A DNA stretch of 6,734 nucleotides from an uncultured Acetobacter sp. (GTDB taxonomy: Bacteria > Pseudomonadota > Alphaproteobacteria > Acetobacterales > Acetobacteraceae): contig CALCDN010000053.1 of assembly GCA_937900755.1 (NCBI GenBank), positions 1-6,734 on the forward strand, given 5' to 3'. The notes under the pieces were generated by a model. The model was not told where the DNA came from, made no database searches, and saw only the letters and a list, made by a program, of their open reading frames with translations. This document shows, one piece after another, positions 1 to 6,686 of this stretch. The position numbers and the translations under genes are program-made. The first letter of the stretch is position 1. Each line of letters starts with the position of its first letter.

Positions 1-2
1 GT

Positions 3-500
3 AACCGGCGCCCCATTGCTGGGCGTACCGGGTGCGGCATTTGTGGGTCCGACATGAAGAGCATTGTCAACCGCCCCCCCAACACGGTTCTGCCGTTTAC
101 ACCAGAGTTGCCTGCCATACGTTCCGCCCTGACAAGCCTGCGAGACCACCAGGTCCTGAATGTTGGCATAGGGATGCTCCACGCCGCGGCATGGTGCAGC
201 CCCAATGGCTGTATCTTAGCAATCCGGGAGGATGTGGGCAGGCATAACGCGCTGGATAAACTGATCGGGCATGGTTTAGAAAAGCAGGTTGATTTTACAG
301 ACGGGTTTTGTTTGTTAACAAGCCGCTGCTCCTACGAAATGGCTGCAAAAGCCATTGCAGCAGGCATGCGCGCCCTGGTCTCGCTTTCCGCGCCAACGGC
401 ACTGGCGCTGCGAACGGCACAGCAGGCGGGGCTTACCCTTGTTTCCCCCGCCAAGCCGGAAAACATTTGTATTCTGCCACAAAATTGCGAAACCTCCTGA
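3..500 (+). CDS. fdhD: FdhD, formate dehydrogenase accessory sulfurtransferase (5'-truncated)
   Basis: FdhD carries sulfur from a cysteine desulfurase (IscS in E. coli) to the molybdenum/bis-MGD cofactor of formate dehydrogenase, a cytoplasmic maturation step without which the enzyme is inactive. The window opens inside the gene: in the frame starting at base 3 the protein reads RTGCGICGS just before Met at 54, so that Met is internal and not the start. The two cysteines of the CGxCG motif (codons at 33 and 42) are the family's sulfur-carrying pair. Further on come HAAAW, then REDVGRHNALDKLIG, TSRCSYEMAAKA and LVSLSAPTALAL, all FdhD signatures. The stretch before HAAAW reads IGML, where the family usually has a TGG-like sequence; this is a small departure. 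165 codons plus TGA are visible, and the N-terminal part lies outside the window. No formate dehydrogenase gene is in view. Identification is firm. Confidence 0.93.
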   Translation, partial: NRRPIAGRTGCGICGSDMKSIVNRPPNTVLPFTPELPAIRSALTSLRDHQVLNVGIGMLHAAAWCSPNGCILAIREDVGRHNALDKLIGHGLEKQVDFTDGFCLLTSRCSYEMAAKAIAAGMRALVSLSAPTALALRTAQQAGLTLVSPAKPENICILPQNCETS

Positions 501-504
501 GCAG

Positions 505-533
505 GCCAACAGGCATAAGGAGCACCTGTTGGC
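505..533. terminator. Hairpin between convergent genes, likely bidirectional terminator
   Basis: GCCAACAGG (505-513) pairs perfectly with CCTGTTGGC (525-533), giving a 9-bp stem with an 11-base loop. It starts 5 bases after the fdhD stop and lies 22 bases beyond the end of the minus-strand gene that stops at 555, which is where a shared terminator would be expected. Neither strand has a clear T-run after the stem, so it is not a textbook intrinsic terminator. It could instead mainly protect transcript 3' ends. Confidence 0.5.
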
Positions 534-554
534 GGGGTACAGGCGGTGGCGTGG

Positions 555-1715
555 CTAGCGGGCCATGGGTGGGGTAATCGGCATTTTGGCGACTAGAAAA
601 GGTGGTTTGCGCATATCCTGGCCATCATGCAGGCGGGGCAGGCGGCTCCATTGGCCCAGAACGACATACACAGCCTGGTCATCTGCAAAAATGCCATCTG
701 GCCAGACAAACCGGGGATCGGATGCGATCAGTTCATACGTGCCATCCGGGTTGCGGCGGAACACGGCATCATGGTCGGCAGCGGTGGTGTAGATCCGGTT
801 CCACGGGTCTGTCGCCAGGCCATCTGCTGCTCCTTTTTCGCCTTCATCGACGACCAGGGATGCGAGTTGTGTGGAACTGATGGAAAAATCGGCCAGTTTA
901 TCCGTCGGCAGGCTATAAAGCCGCCGACTGGCCAAGGGTGCGTAATACACCCGCGTGGAATCAGAAGACAGGGTAATGCCATCCGCACCACCCGCTGGAA
1001 ACGTCGGGTGGGAGGGGTCATAATGCAGTACACGACCGTCCAGTACGGTCTGGTATCCGGTATCTGGTAAAACAGAAACCGTATTGTCCAGCACACGGCG
1101 TTGCCTGCCGGTTGCAAGGTCCAGCACCACCAGGGCAGGATGACCATCAAACGAACTGTCAGTAATGTAGGCCGTGCCTTTTGCGCCGTGCGTCAGGTCA
1201 ACACGCAGATCATTCATATGGCTCTGGGGGAACAGTGCATCCTTGAGTGGAACACTGGCTATGACCTGACCTGTTACGGGGTTGATCCCCACAACCTTGG
1301 CCCCCCCTGGGGGAATAGGTTGCCCCTTGATCTTGCCGTCATCAATAACCCACAAATTCCCCTGCGTATCTGTTGTCATGCCATGTGGGGAAATAAGCCG
1401 CGTTTGTGGCGCGCCTGTGGATGAGGCCGAAAAAGCAGCCGAGGGGAAGGGGTGCAGACGGCCGGCTTTCCATTCGGCCAGGACCGGCCCCGCATGATCA
1501 CCATCATGTTTGGGAAACGTGAGGAACAGCCGTCCATTGACCACGGCAATACCGGATGGGTCGGGTGCGGCAATGCTTGCGACAATCTGGACCTGGCCTG
1601 TTGGACCAAAGGCGGGGTCCTGGTTGGTGGTTATAGGCGGGGGGGCAGCCTGCGCTGCTGTCATGAGCCCTCCCAGAAAGCCGCTCAGCAGCACGGTTGC
1701 GCCAAATTTATACAT
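555..1715 (-). CDS. Exported Major royal jelly / Yellow-family beta-propeller protein
   Basis: 386 residues from the start at 1715. The protein opens with MYK and a hydrophobic stretch ending in TAAQA|APP, a good Sec signal peptide with probable cleavage after residue 23, so it should act in the periplasm or outside the cell. The mature part shows the spaced motifs of the MRJP/Yellow family (bacterial members are often annotated as L-dopachrome tautomerase-related): GNLWVIDDG (119-127), NDLRVD (168-173), AYITDSS (182-188), ADGITLSSD (244-252), YYAPLASRRLY (257-267) and WPDGIF (338-343). These repeated blade-like units fit a six-bladed propeller related in fold to SMP-30/gluconolactonases. The true substrate is unknown, and most bacterial members have no tested function. 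An upstream in-frame ATG at 1769 exists, but a perfect GGAGG five bases before 1715 and the signal peptide favour the shorter form. It is the last gene of a three-gene minus-strand run, 40 bp after the amidohydrolase. Confidence 0.82.
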   Translation of the reverse strand: MYKFGATVLLSGFLGGLMTAAQAAPPPITTNQDPAFGPTGQVQIVASIAAPDPSGIAVVNGRLFLTFPKHDGDHAGPVLAEWKAGRLHPFPSAAFSASSTGAPQTRLISPHGMTTDTQGNLWVIDDGKIKGQPIPPGGAKVVGINPVTGQVIASVPLKDALFPQSHMNDLRVDLTHGAKGTAYITDSSFDGHPALVVLDLATGRQRRVLDNTVSVLPDTGYQTVLDGRVLHYDPSHPTFPAGGADGITLSSDSTRVYYAPLASRRLYSLPTDKLADFSISSTQLASLVVDEGEKGAADGLATDPWNRIYTTAADHDAVFRRNPDGTYELIASDPRFVWPDGIFADDQAVYVVLGQWSRLPRLHDGQDMRKPPFLVAKMPITPPMAR

Positions 1716-1720
1716 TTTTG

Positions 1721-1725
1721 CCTCC
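1721..1725 (-). promoter_or_regulatory. Ribosome binding site fixing the start of the Yellow-family gene
   Basis: On the minus strand GGAGG is followed by five bases (CAAAA) and then the ATG at 1715. The in-frame ATG codons further upstream (1736 and 1769) lack such a site, so the start is set at 1715, directly ahead of the signal peptide. Confidence 0.75.
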
Positions 1726-1755
1726 AATATCCTCATGCATCGCCCAAGGTGCTTA

Positions 1756-3114
1756 TCAGGGCGCGGCATGGTCCGGTGTCACTGGAACAGGTCCCGCTAC
1801 GGCGGTGCCATTTTCCCATGTTTCCACCACATGGTCGGTATCAGCTATTGTGTTTGCGGGGTCGCCCGCCACGACCAGCAGGTCCGCCCTTTTGCCTGCG
1901 GCAATAACACCGCGGTCATCAAGGTTCAGTAATAATGCGGCCTCCTGCGTGGCAATATGCAGGGCCTGCAGCGGCGGAATACCGGCCTGCACCATCAGCG
2001 CCAGTTCACGATGTTCGGCAACGCCGGGAACGCGCAGGGGAGTTGCGCCACTATCGGTGCCGAACCCTATTTTAACCCCGACATTCCAGAGGGTTTTCAG
2101 GTTTTGCAGGTTCATGGACAAGGACGTACGCGCAAAATCCGCCTTGGCTCCTGTCCTGTTGTTTTGCCGCCACGCAGGGGTATTGATCTGCTGGCGCAGG
2201 GGAGCGGACAAGCCCGACACAGCAAACGGTGTTTGAGTCCATGCAGGCTGGTCAGCCCATGCTGTTGTCGCCTCGTCCAGTTCCAGCGTGGCAATATACC
2301 AGATGCCCCGGTCTTTAAGGGTCTGCGCCAAGGATGGTGTAACTGGCTTGTCCCGCACCCCGTGCGCCAGAATATCAACCCCTGTTGCCACCACATGCTC
2401 GGCATCATCCAGGTCATGAATATGGGCGGCTACGCGCAGGTGTTTTTTATGTGCCTCATCCACTACGGCCGTTATAATGGCAGGGTCCATTTTGACAGGC
2501 AGAGAGTGATCGAAGTCATCGACCCAGATTTTGATCAGGTCTGTTCCTTCAGCCGCCATTGTGTCCACGTTCTGCCGGGCCTCGTCCGCCGTGTGGGGCC
2601 GGAAAAGCTGGTCTGGCGCCACATTGACGGGAGGCGCTCCCCTGGGCACGCCAATGCCCTGGTCAACCCCGAAAAGGTCAGTCGGTAGCAGCCCCATGTG
2701 GGCGTCCTTGCGCATGGGGTCAAAAACCCCCGGCACGTTGTTGCCCAAGGCTGTAACGGTTGTCACACCATAGCGCCGGTATTGCGCCAGTTCGGAGGTA
2801 ATGATGTCCGCAGTATAAAACTGCGGTCCGGTGTGGACGCCCTCCAGCTGGCCCACATGGCTGTGGTCGGAAACAAGACCGGGCAGGACACTCTTCCCCG
2901 ACCGGTCCAGGACCTGGGCATGTGCTGGCACAGGTATGTTTTGGCCAGCCGCAACAATAACCCCGTCCTGCATGAGAATGGTTGCGTTTTCTATTGGTGG
3001 CGCGCCTGTACCGTCTATGATCCGAACATGGGTCAGGGCTATGGGCAGTGTTTGCGCATGGGCCAGAACCGGAAGACCCAAAAGAATTGAAGCGGCTAGA
3101 ACTACGGTTTTCAT
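1756..3114 (-). CDS. Exported metal-dependent amidohydrolase (imidazolonepropionase-like)
   Basis: 452 residues from the start at 3114. An N-terminal signal peptide (MKTVVLAASI..., cleavage after HA at about residue 20) predicts export. The mature protein is an amidohydrolase-superfamily TIM barrel with a full set of candidate metal ligands: DHSH (H84, H86) after PGLVS, K195 in LIKIW (the usual carboxylated lysine position), H231 in VAAHIH, H251 in LAHG, and D354 in GFGTDSG. The C-terminal stretch AGKRADLLVVAGDP...VETWENG is the returning beta-sandwich typical of the COG1228 group, which includes imidazolonepropionase-like enzymes and Xaa-Pro dipeptidases. Family members hydrolyse cyclic or linear amides and peptides; the substrate here cannot be told. 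In-frame starts at 3126 (MDTSMKT) and 3171 are possible. The 3171 start would overlap the preceding gene and push the signal peptide inward, so it is unlikely; 3126 against 3114 is unsure. It lies between the transporter and the Yellow-family gene in the same run. Confidence 0.86.
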   Translation of the reverse strand: MKTVVLAASILLGLPVLAHAQTLPIALTHVRIIDGTGAPPIENATILMQDGVIVAAGQNIPVPAHAQVLDRSGKSVLPGLVSDHSHVGQLEGVHTGPQFYTADIITSELAQYRRYGVTTVTALGNNVPGVFDPMRKDAHMGLLPTDLFGVDQGIGVPRGAPPVNVAPDQLFRPHTADEARQNVDTMAAEGTDLIKIWVDDFDHSLPVKMDPAIITAVVDEAHKKHLRVAAHIHDLDDAEHVVATGVDILAHGVRDKPVTPSLAQTLKDRGIWYIATLELDEATTAWADQPAWTQTPFAVSGLSAPLRQQINTPAWRQNNRTGAKADFARTSLSMNLQNLKTLWNVGVKIGFGTDSGATPLRVPGVAEHRELALMVQAGIPPLQALHIATQEAALLLNLDDRGVIAAGKRADLLVVAGDPANTIADTDHVVETWENGTAVAGPVPVTPDHAAP

Positions 3115-3137
3115 GCTGGTGTCCATTCTGTTGTGTT

Positions 3138-4331
3138 TCAGTCTGCCATCATTGCCGCGTGTTCGCGCCATGCCAGCCGGGCGGACAGCAAAAGCCCACC
3201 CAGTCCGGCGATGCCGCCAACCATAAAAACGGATCCATCACCCGCCCACTCCGCAAGCAGGCCGGTTATGGGGCCTGTTGCCCCGTATGCGAGGTCCTGG
3301 AAGGCGGCAAAACCACCCATGGCGGTGCCGCGCATCTGGGGGGCAACACGCCGGACAACCTCCACCCCCATGGCGGGAAAAATCATGGAGCAGCCGCAAC
3401 CGGTCAAAAACGCGCCAGCCAGGGCCACGGTGGGGTTGGGTGCCTGCCACAGCAAAATCTGCCCAGCTGTTTCAACCACCATGGAGGCAAAGGCAACACG
3501 CGCGCCGCCCAGCCTGTCCGGCAGATGGCTGCACAGAATCCTGACCAGTACAAAAGCGGCACCAAAGAACGTCAATCCCAAGGCGGCATGTGGCCAGTGC
3601 CTGTGCACGAACATGAGCGGCATAAATGCGCCGATGGCTGCAAAGCCGATGCCCTGGAAAAAGACCACCAAACCAAGGTCGGAAATTTTATTGATAATCT
3701 GGCCTAAAGGCTGCCGCTCTCCCCCATGCGGCGGCACTGCCGCCACAGGGGCGGCCATGCCCAGGCCGAGCAGGGGCGTGGCAATGCAGGCAAGGGCGAC
3801 GAGCAGATACCCGCCCTGATTATAGAGGGTCAGCCCGATCGGGCTCCCTGCCGCGAGTGAGCCGTACATACCCATGCCCACAACGGACAGAACCCGCCCC
3901 GAGCGCTGGTGGCCCATAAGGCCAATGCCCCAGGCCAGCAAGCCCACAACAGTCAGGCTTTCGCCCAGCCCCAAAGTCAGGCGGCACACGACAAGCATGG
4001 TAAATGCCGCCCAGGGCGTGGCCATCCATGTAACGGCCACGCCCAGAGCACCGCTCAGGGTGTAGAAGACCAACCCGTACAGCATGCAGCGCTTGCCACC
4101 GTTATGGTCGGCAAAACGGCCAGCAAACCCGCGTGTGACAATGGTGGAACCAAACGCAACGCCAACTGCCAGCCCCGCAAGGGCATTGCCCATATGGAGG
4201 GACGTGGCGACATAAACCGCAGTCGTCGGCATGGACATGGCAACAGCAAGATAGGACAGAAAAAGAGCAACAGCGAGCCAGAGCAGCTGGCGCACCGCCG
4301 TATTGTGGCTTGCTGTTGGAGCGCTGGGCAT
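3138..4331 (-). CDS. MFS transporter, YhhS/YfcJ type
   Basis: 397 residues with about 12 hydrophobic segments, the normal size for a Major Facilitator Superfamily carrier of the inner membrane. The loop between segments 2 and 3 carries GRFADHNGGKR (71-81), the MFS motif A. CRLTLGLGES (116-125) matches the conserved fourth-segment arginine motif. By memory of the family, the stretches GFAAIGAFMPLMF (229-241), LTFFGAAFVLVRIL (253-266) and GCGCSMIFPAMGVEVV (311-326) track E. coli YhhS/YfcJ closely. Those proteins are poorly understood and have been grouped with sugar or drug exporters, so substrate and direction are open. AAGGAG (4343-4348) lies 11 bases ahead of the ATG, a somewhat long spacing. 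The stop is 23 bases before the amidohydrolase start, which suggests co-transcription and that this carrier moves the substrate or product of the two exported proteins downstream. Confidence 0.88.
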   Translation of the reverse strand: MPSAPTASHNTAVRQLLWLAVALFLSYLAVAMSMPTTAVYVATSLHMGNALAGLAVGVAFGSTIVTRGFAGRFADHNGGKRCMLYGLVFYTLSGALGVAVTWMATPWAAFTMLVVCRLTLGLGESLTVVGLLAWGIGLMGHQRSGRVLSVVGMGMYGSLAAGSPIGLTLYNQGGYLLVALACIATPLLGLGMAAPVAAVPPHGGERQPLGQIINKISDLGLVVFFQGIGFAAIGAFMPLMFVHRHWPHAALGLTFFGAAFVLVRILCSHLPDRLGGARVAFASMVVETAGQILLWQAPNPTVALAGAFLTGCGCSMIFPAMGVEVVRRVAPQMRGTAMGGFAAFQDLAYGATGPITGLLAEWAGDGSVFMVGGIAGLGGLLLSARLAWREHAAMMAD

Positions 4332-4383
4332 TAAGGTTCCAGCTCCTTGTAAGATACGAGGCGCGCCAGTGCACAGCCCTCAA

Positions 4384-4395
4384 CCCTGTTCAGGG
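4384..4395. promoter_or_regulatory. Short dyad upstream of the MFS-led operon (possible operator)
   Basis: CCCTG-TT-CAGGG is a perfect 5+5 inverted repeat 53 bases upstream of the MFS start, in a 157-bp gap (4332-4488) that otherwise shows no convincing sigma-70 promoter. It is short enough to occur by chance. A regulator site is only a suggestion. Confidence 0.2.
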
Positions 4396-4457
4396 ATTGG
4401 CCAAGTCAGCCCTTTTGCCAAGGCTTGCCGCCATGACAATGCCGTGAGGGCGGGCAA

Positions 4458-4484
4458 GGCCAGCCCCCCGGCCCAACCCTGGCC
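4458..4484 (-). terminator. GC-rich inverted repeat just after the antiporter gene
   Basis: GGCCAG (4458-4463) and CTGGCC (4479-4484) form a 6-bp stem with a 15-base C/G-rich loop, four bases beyond the antiporter stop. No T-run follows on the minus strand. It may be a weak terminator or attenuator separating the antiporter from the MFS-led operon, or simply GC-rich chance pairing. Confidence 0.25.
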
Positions 4485-4488
4485 CGTA

Positions 4489-5706
4489 TCAGGCGGCGCC
4501 GTGCTTGCGGGGGGAAAGCAGCCTGAACAATGGCCCTGTCAGGGTGGTGGAAATAACTGCCAGAACCATAAGGGAGGCAAACCCGAAGTCAGAGAGCATG
4601 CCCTGGCCATGCAAAATGGTCGCGGCTACAATTTCCATCAGCCCCTTGCACTGGAGCAGTGCGCCAACACCCAAAGCCTGCCTTGGCTTCAACCCCGCGG
4701 CAGGGGGGTAAATATAAACCGCTGCAATTTTGGTCACCATGGAAATCACAACCAGTGACAGGGACGCCACAACCGATGGCCATGTTAAGGCGTCTCCATT
4801 GATATGCAGTCCACTATGGCCGAAGAACATGGGGGCGAACCAGATCAGGGCGAATGTGCCCACGCTCTCCACCGGCAGACGCCGCACCCAGCTGGGGGGC
4901 ATGATGGCACCGGCAAAATAGGCGCCAATCAGTTCATGCAGCCCAAGCTGCATACTGGCCCATGACCCGGCCGCCAGATAAACCGGCACGGCAAGCCAGA
5001 TAACCCCCAGAGGAGGGTGACGAAAATGAAGGGAGGCCCAGTAGCCCGCGGCCGCCAGCCCCACCAGCAAAATAATGGCGAGTGCCTCAAGCCCCGTCCA
5101 GCCATGCAGGGAGGCAGAGCCACGGGCTGCGAACTGAAGGGCCGCAAGCCCAATCCACAGGGCGGCATCGTCAACTACGGCCAGCTTGAGTGCTAACTGC
5201 CCCAATGGCCTTTGGGCGACATCCAGCTCACGCACAACACCGATCAGAACCGGCAGGGCGCTCACGGCAATGCACAGACCAATGGCCGCGGCAGCCACCC
5301 AGGGAGCCGCATTTGGTGCCTGCCATCCATGCAGATGCAAAAAAACGGTGTAGGCCAGAACCGAGCCAACCAGGAATGGAATACCAAGTGCTACCCCGGC
5401 TCCGCCAAACAGGCGACCGAGCGTGGGTTGCGCAAAATCCTGCCCCGAGGGTTCCCCCCCAGGGTGCTGCCACATTTCCAGGCCAGCGGTAAAAGCCAGT
5501 ACCAGCACGGCAACCCAGCCAATATTGTTCCCATACGTTGAGGGAATACCCATCTGCTGTACAGGCACATGCCATACGGCAAGGGCTATGCCCACCAGAA
5601 TGGGCAACACGGCTATTGGCAGCGCTTTATGCAGGAGCCGCCACAACGCCCACGGGAAAAAAACAAAAATTGCGGCATCGGTCAAAAGCGCTGTCAAATT
5701 GGCCAT
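4489..5706 (-). CDS. CPA2-family cation:proton antiporter, membrane domain only
   Basis: 405 residues, almost all hydrophobic, with about 12 membrane segments: a Na+/H+ or K+/H+ exchanger of the CPA2 family in the inner membrane. FTAGLEM (72-78) matches the FxxGLE motif of the third segment. AVSALPVLIGVVREL (147-161) is the unwound fourth-segment region. LAVVDDAALW (175-184) holds the two adjacent acidic residues D179/D180 of the ion site. KGLMEIVAATI (354-364) matches the RGLxEL motif seen in KapA/CHX-like members. In characterised relatives, two aspartates (rather than Asn-Asp) go with electrogenic exchange, so that is the inference here. It lacks the C-terminal TrkA-N or other regulatory domain of KefB/KefC types and ends soon after the last helix (LLSPRKHGAA). 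An AAGGA site (5713-5717) sits six bases before the ATG. It may serve pH or salt homeostasis. It is divergent from hmp. Confidence 0.87.
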   Translation of the reverse strand: MANLTALLTDAAIFVFFPWALWRLLHKALPIAVLPILVGIALAVWHVPVQQMGIPSTYGNNIGWVAVLVLAFTAGLEMWQHPGGEPSGQDFAQPTLGRLFGGAGVALGIPFLVGSVLAYTVFLHLHGWQAPNAAPWVAAAAIGLCIAVSALPVLIGVVRELDVAQRPLGQLALKLAVVDDAALWIGLAALQFAARGSASLHGWTGLEALAIILLVGLAAAGYWASLHFRHPPLGVIWLAVPVYLAAGSWASMQLGLHELIGAYFAGAIMPPSWVRRLPVESVGTFALIWFAPMFFGHSGLHINGDALTWPSVVASLSLVVISMVTKIAAVYIYPPAAGLKPRQALGVGALLQCKGLMEIVAATILHGQGMLSDFGFASLMVLAVISTTLTGPLFRLLSPRKHGAA

Positions 5707-5758
5707 ACTGCGTCCTTTTTGTTGAATTCCATCCCTTGTAACGGATTAGGCACACGAT

Positions 5759-5773
5759 ATGCAAGTTTTGCAT
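5759..5773. promoter_or_regulatory. Perfect dyad in the antiporter leader (possible operator)
   Basis: ATGCAA-GTT-TTGCAT is a perfect 6-bp inverted repeat around three bases, lying 53 bases upstream of the antiporter ATG and just downstream of that gene's proposed -10 box. A repressor bound here could block early elongation, or the repeat could fold in the leader RNA. No known regulator is assigned. Confidence 0.35.
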
Positions 5774-5783
5774 GCCTGAGTGT

Positions 5784-5812
5784 ATTTTATTCAAAGGTGG
5801 CATGGCTTTCGA
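5784..5812 (-). promoter_or_regulatory. Candidate sigma-70 promoter for the antiporter gene
   Basis: Reading the minus strand, TCGAAA (5812-5807, 4 of 6 to TTGACA) is followed after exactly 17 bases by TAAAAT (5789-5784, 5 of 6 to TATAAT). Transcription would begin near 5777, leaving a leader of about 70 bases. The -35 match is modest. Confidence 0.4.
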
Positions 5813-5824
5813 TGGCCGCTCACA

Positions 5825-5847
5825 AAGATGTATTCCATTGACACCTT
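5825..5847. promoter_or_regulatory. NsrR-like operator 1, overlapping the hmp -35 box
   Basis: A 23-bp imperfect dyad. It begins AAGATGTATT and ends GACACCTT, so the outer bases AAGRTGT read the same on both strands. The left half agrees with the known NsrR half-site (AAGATGCATTT in enterobacteria) at about nine of eleven positions. It covers the TTGACA element at 5838-5843. NsrR is an iron-sulfur repressor released by nitric oxide that controls hmp in many proteobacteria. Assignment is by motif and position only. Confidence 0.45.
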
Positions 5848-5866
5848 ATTGAGTCCCGCCTAAAAA
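5838..5866 (+). promoter_or_regulatory. Sigma-70-type promoter of hmp
   Basis: A perfect -35 TTGACA (5838-5843) is followed after exactly 17 bases by TAAAAA (5861-5866, 4 of 6 to TATAAT). Transcription would start near 5873, giving a leader of about 28 bases. It is the strongest promoter-like sequence in the window and points into hmp. Both NsrR-like sites overlap it. Confidence 0.62.
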
Positions 5867-5887
5867 GGTATCTGTATTTTACATCTT
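5865..5887. promoter_or_regulatory. NsrR-like operator 2, at the hmp transcription start
   Basis: A 23-bp stretch beginning AAGGTATC and ending TTACATCTT. The right half, read on the other strand, is AAGATGTA, matching the NsrR half-site, while the left half is degenerate. It spans the end of the -10 box and the predicted start site, where a bound repressor would block RNA polymerase. Its centre lies 40 bp from that of operator 1, about four helix turns, which would put both on the same DNA face. Confidence 0.42.
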
Positions 5888-5900
5888 TTGGACAGATATC

Positions 5901-6686
5901 ATGAGCCCCATGCTTGATGACAAAACCCGGACAATTGTTACCGCCTGTATTCCCGCACTGGAAGCACATGGCCTGAGCATAACGCAGGAAATGTACCGGC
6001 GACTTTTATCCAGGCCGGAAATCCGTGATTTATTCAACATGTCACACCAAAAAGATGGAGAACAACCCAAGGCCCTGGCACTTGCCGTGCTGGCATATGC
6101 ACGCAATATCAACAATCTGGCGGCTCTGGGCGGCATGGTTGAGCGCATTGCCGAAAAACATGTGGGCCTGAACATTCTGCCAGAGCACTATCCCTTCGTT
6201 GGGGAAGCTCTTCTTGGCGCCATAGCCCATGTGCTGGGAGACGCCGCCACACCGGAAATCATGGATGCATGGGGCAAGGCCTACTGGTTCCTGGCCGATG
6301 TTCTGATCGGACGGGAACAGCAGATCTACCAGGCCCATGCCGCAACCCCCGGCGGGTGGACCGGATGGCGCAAGTTTACCGTGCGCTCGATTGTTGTCGA
6401 GAGCAGCACGGTCTGCTCGTTTGTGCTGGTTCCAAGCGACAACAAGCCTGTCATGCCCCACCAGCCCGGCCAGTATCTGAGTTTCAGGCTTGATATTCCC
6501 GGGCATGGCTCCCAACGCCGCAACTATAGCATTTCATCAGCGCCCGCGTCCGACCACTACCGCCTGAGTATCCGCAAGGCTGAAGGAGGGGTGGTTTCTT
6601 CATGGTTCCATAATACGGTCCAGGAAGGGGACGAACTCCTTGTCTCCGCTCCGGCAGGGGAGTTTGTCTATGCCCCAGCACAGGAT
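5901..6686 (+). CDS. hmp: Flavohemoglobin Hmp, nitric oxide dioxygenase (3'-truncated by contig end)
   Basis: Hmp turns nitric oxide plus oxygen into nitrate in the cytoplasm, using heme, FAD and NAD(P)H. 262 genuine residues are present of a usual 400 or so. Residues 1-150 are the globin domain: Y32 matches the distal tyrosine (E. coli Tyr29), Q55 the distal glutamine, H87 in AEKHVGL the proximal heme ligand (His85), Y97 and E139 its hydrogen-bond partners (Tyr95, Glu135). NMSHQKDGEQ and DAWGKAY are close to E. coli. GGWTGWRKF (151-159) begins the FAD domain, with PGQYLSF (189-195) and RNYSIS (207-212), the flavin-binding RxYS motif. The NAD-binding domain is missing only because adapter sequence begins at 6687; the residues LSLIHI and the stop at 6705-6707 are not natural. 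A weak GGA (5890-5892) lies eight bases before the ATG. A start at 5910 (MLDDKT, aligning with E. coli MLDAQT) is possible. Probably NO-induced, given the operator-like dyads upstream. Confidence 0.93.

Noticed and set aside
71..77. Run of seven C in fdhD as a possible frameshift site
   Set aside because: The FdhD frame is continuous with correct motifs on both sides, so there is no sign of an indel.
54..500. FdhD starting at the ATG at 54
   Set aside because: The frame is open upstream to the window edge and encodes RTGCGICGS, which includes the essential cysteines. The ATG is internal.
1716..1769. N-terminal extension of the Yellow-family protein to 1769
   Set aside because: It would bury the signal peptide 18 residues inside and overlap the end of the amidohydrolase gene, whereas GGAGG sits correctly before 1715.
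3115..3171. N-terminal extension of the amidohydrolase to 3171
   Set aside because: It overlaps the MFS gene by 34 bases and places a charged stretch before the signal peptide. Starts at 3114 or 3126 fit better.
627..3819. Several long plus-strand open frames opposite the minus-strand genes, for example 1697-2236, 1957-2688, 3048-3707 and 3133-3819
   Set aside because: They lie wholly antisense to well-recognised genes, their translations show no family motifs, and their composition is that of shadow frames in GC-rich DNA.
5879..6515. Minus-strand open frames opposite hmp (5879-6175 and 6042-6515)
   Set aside because: They are antisense to a clear flavohemoglobin and have no recognisable motifs.
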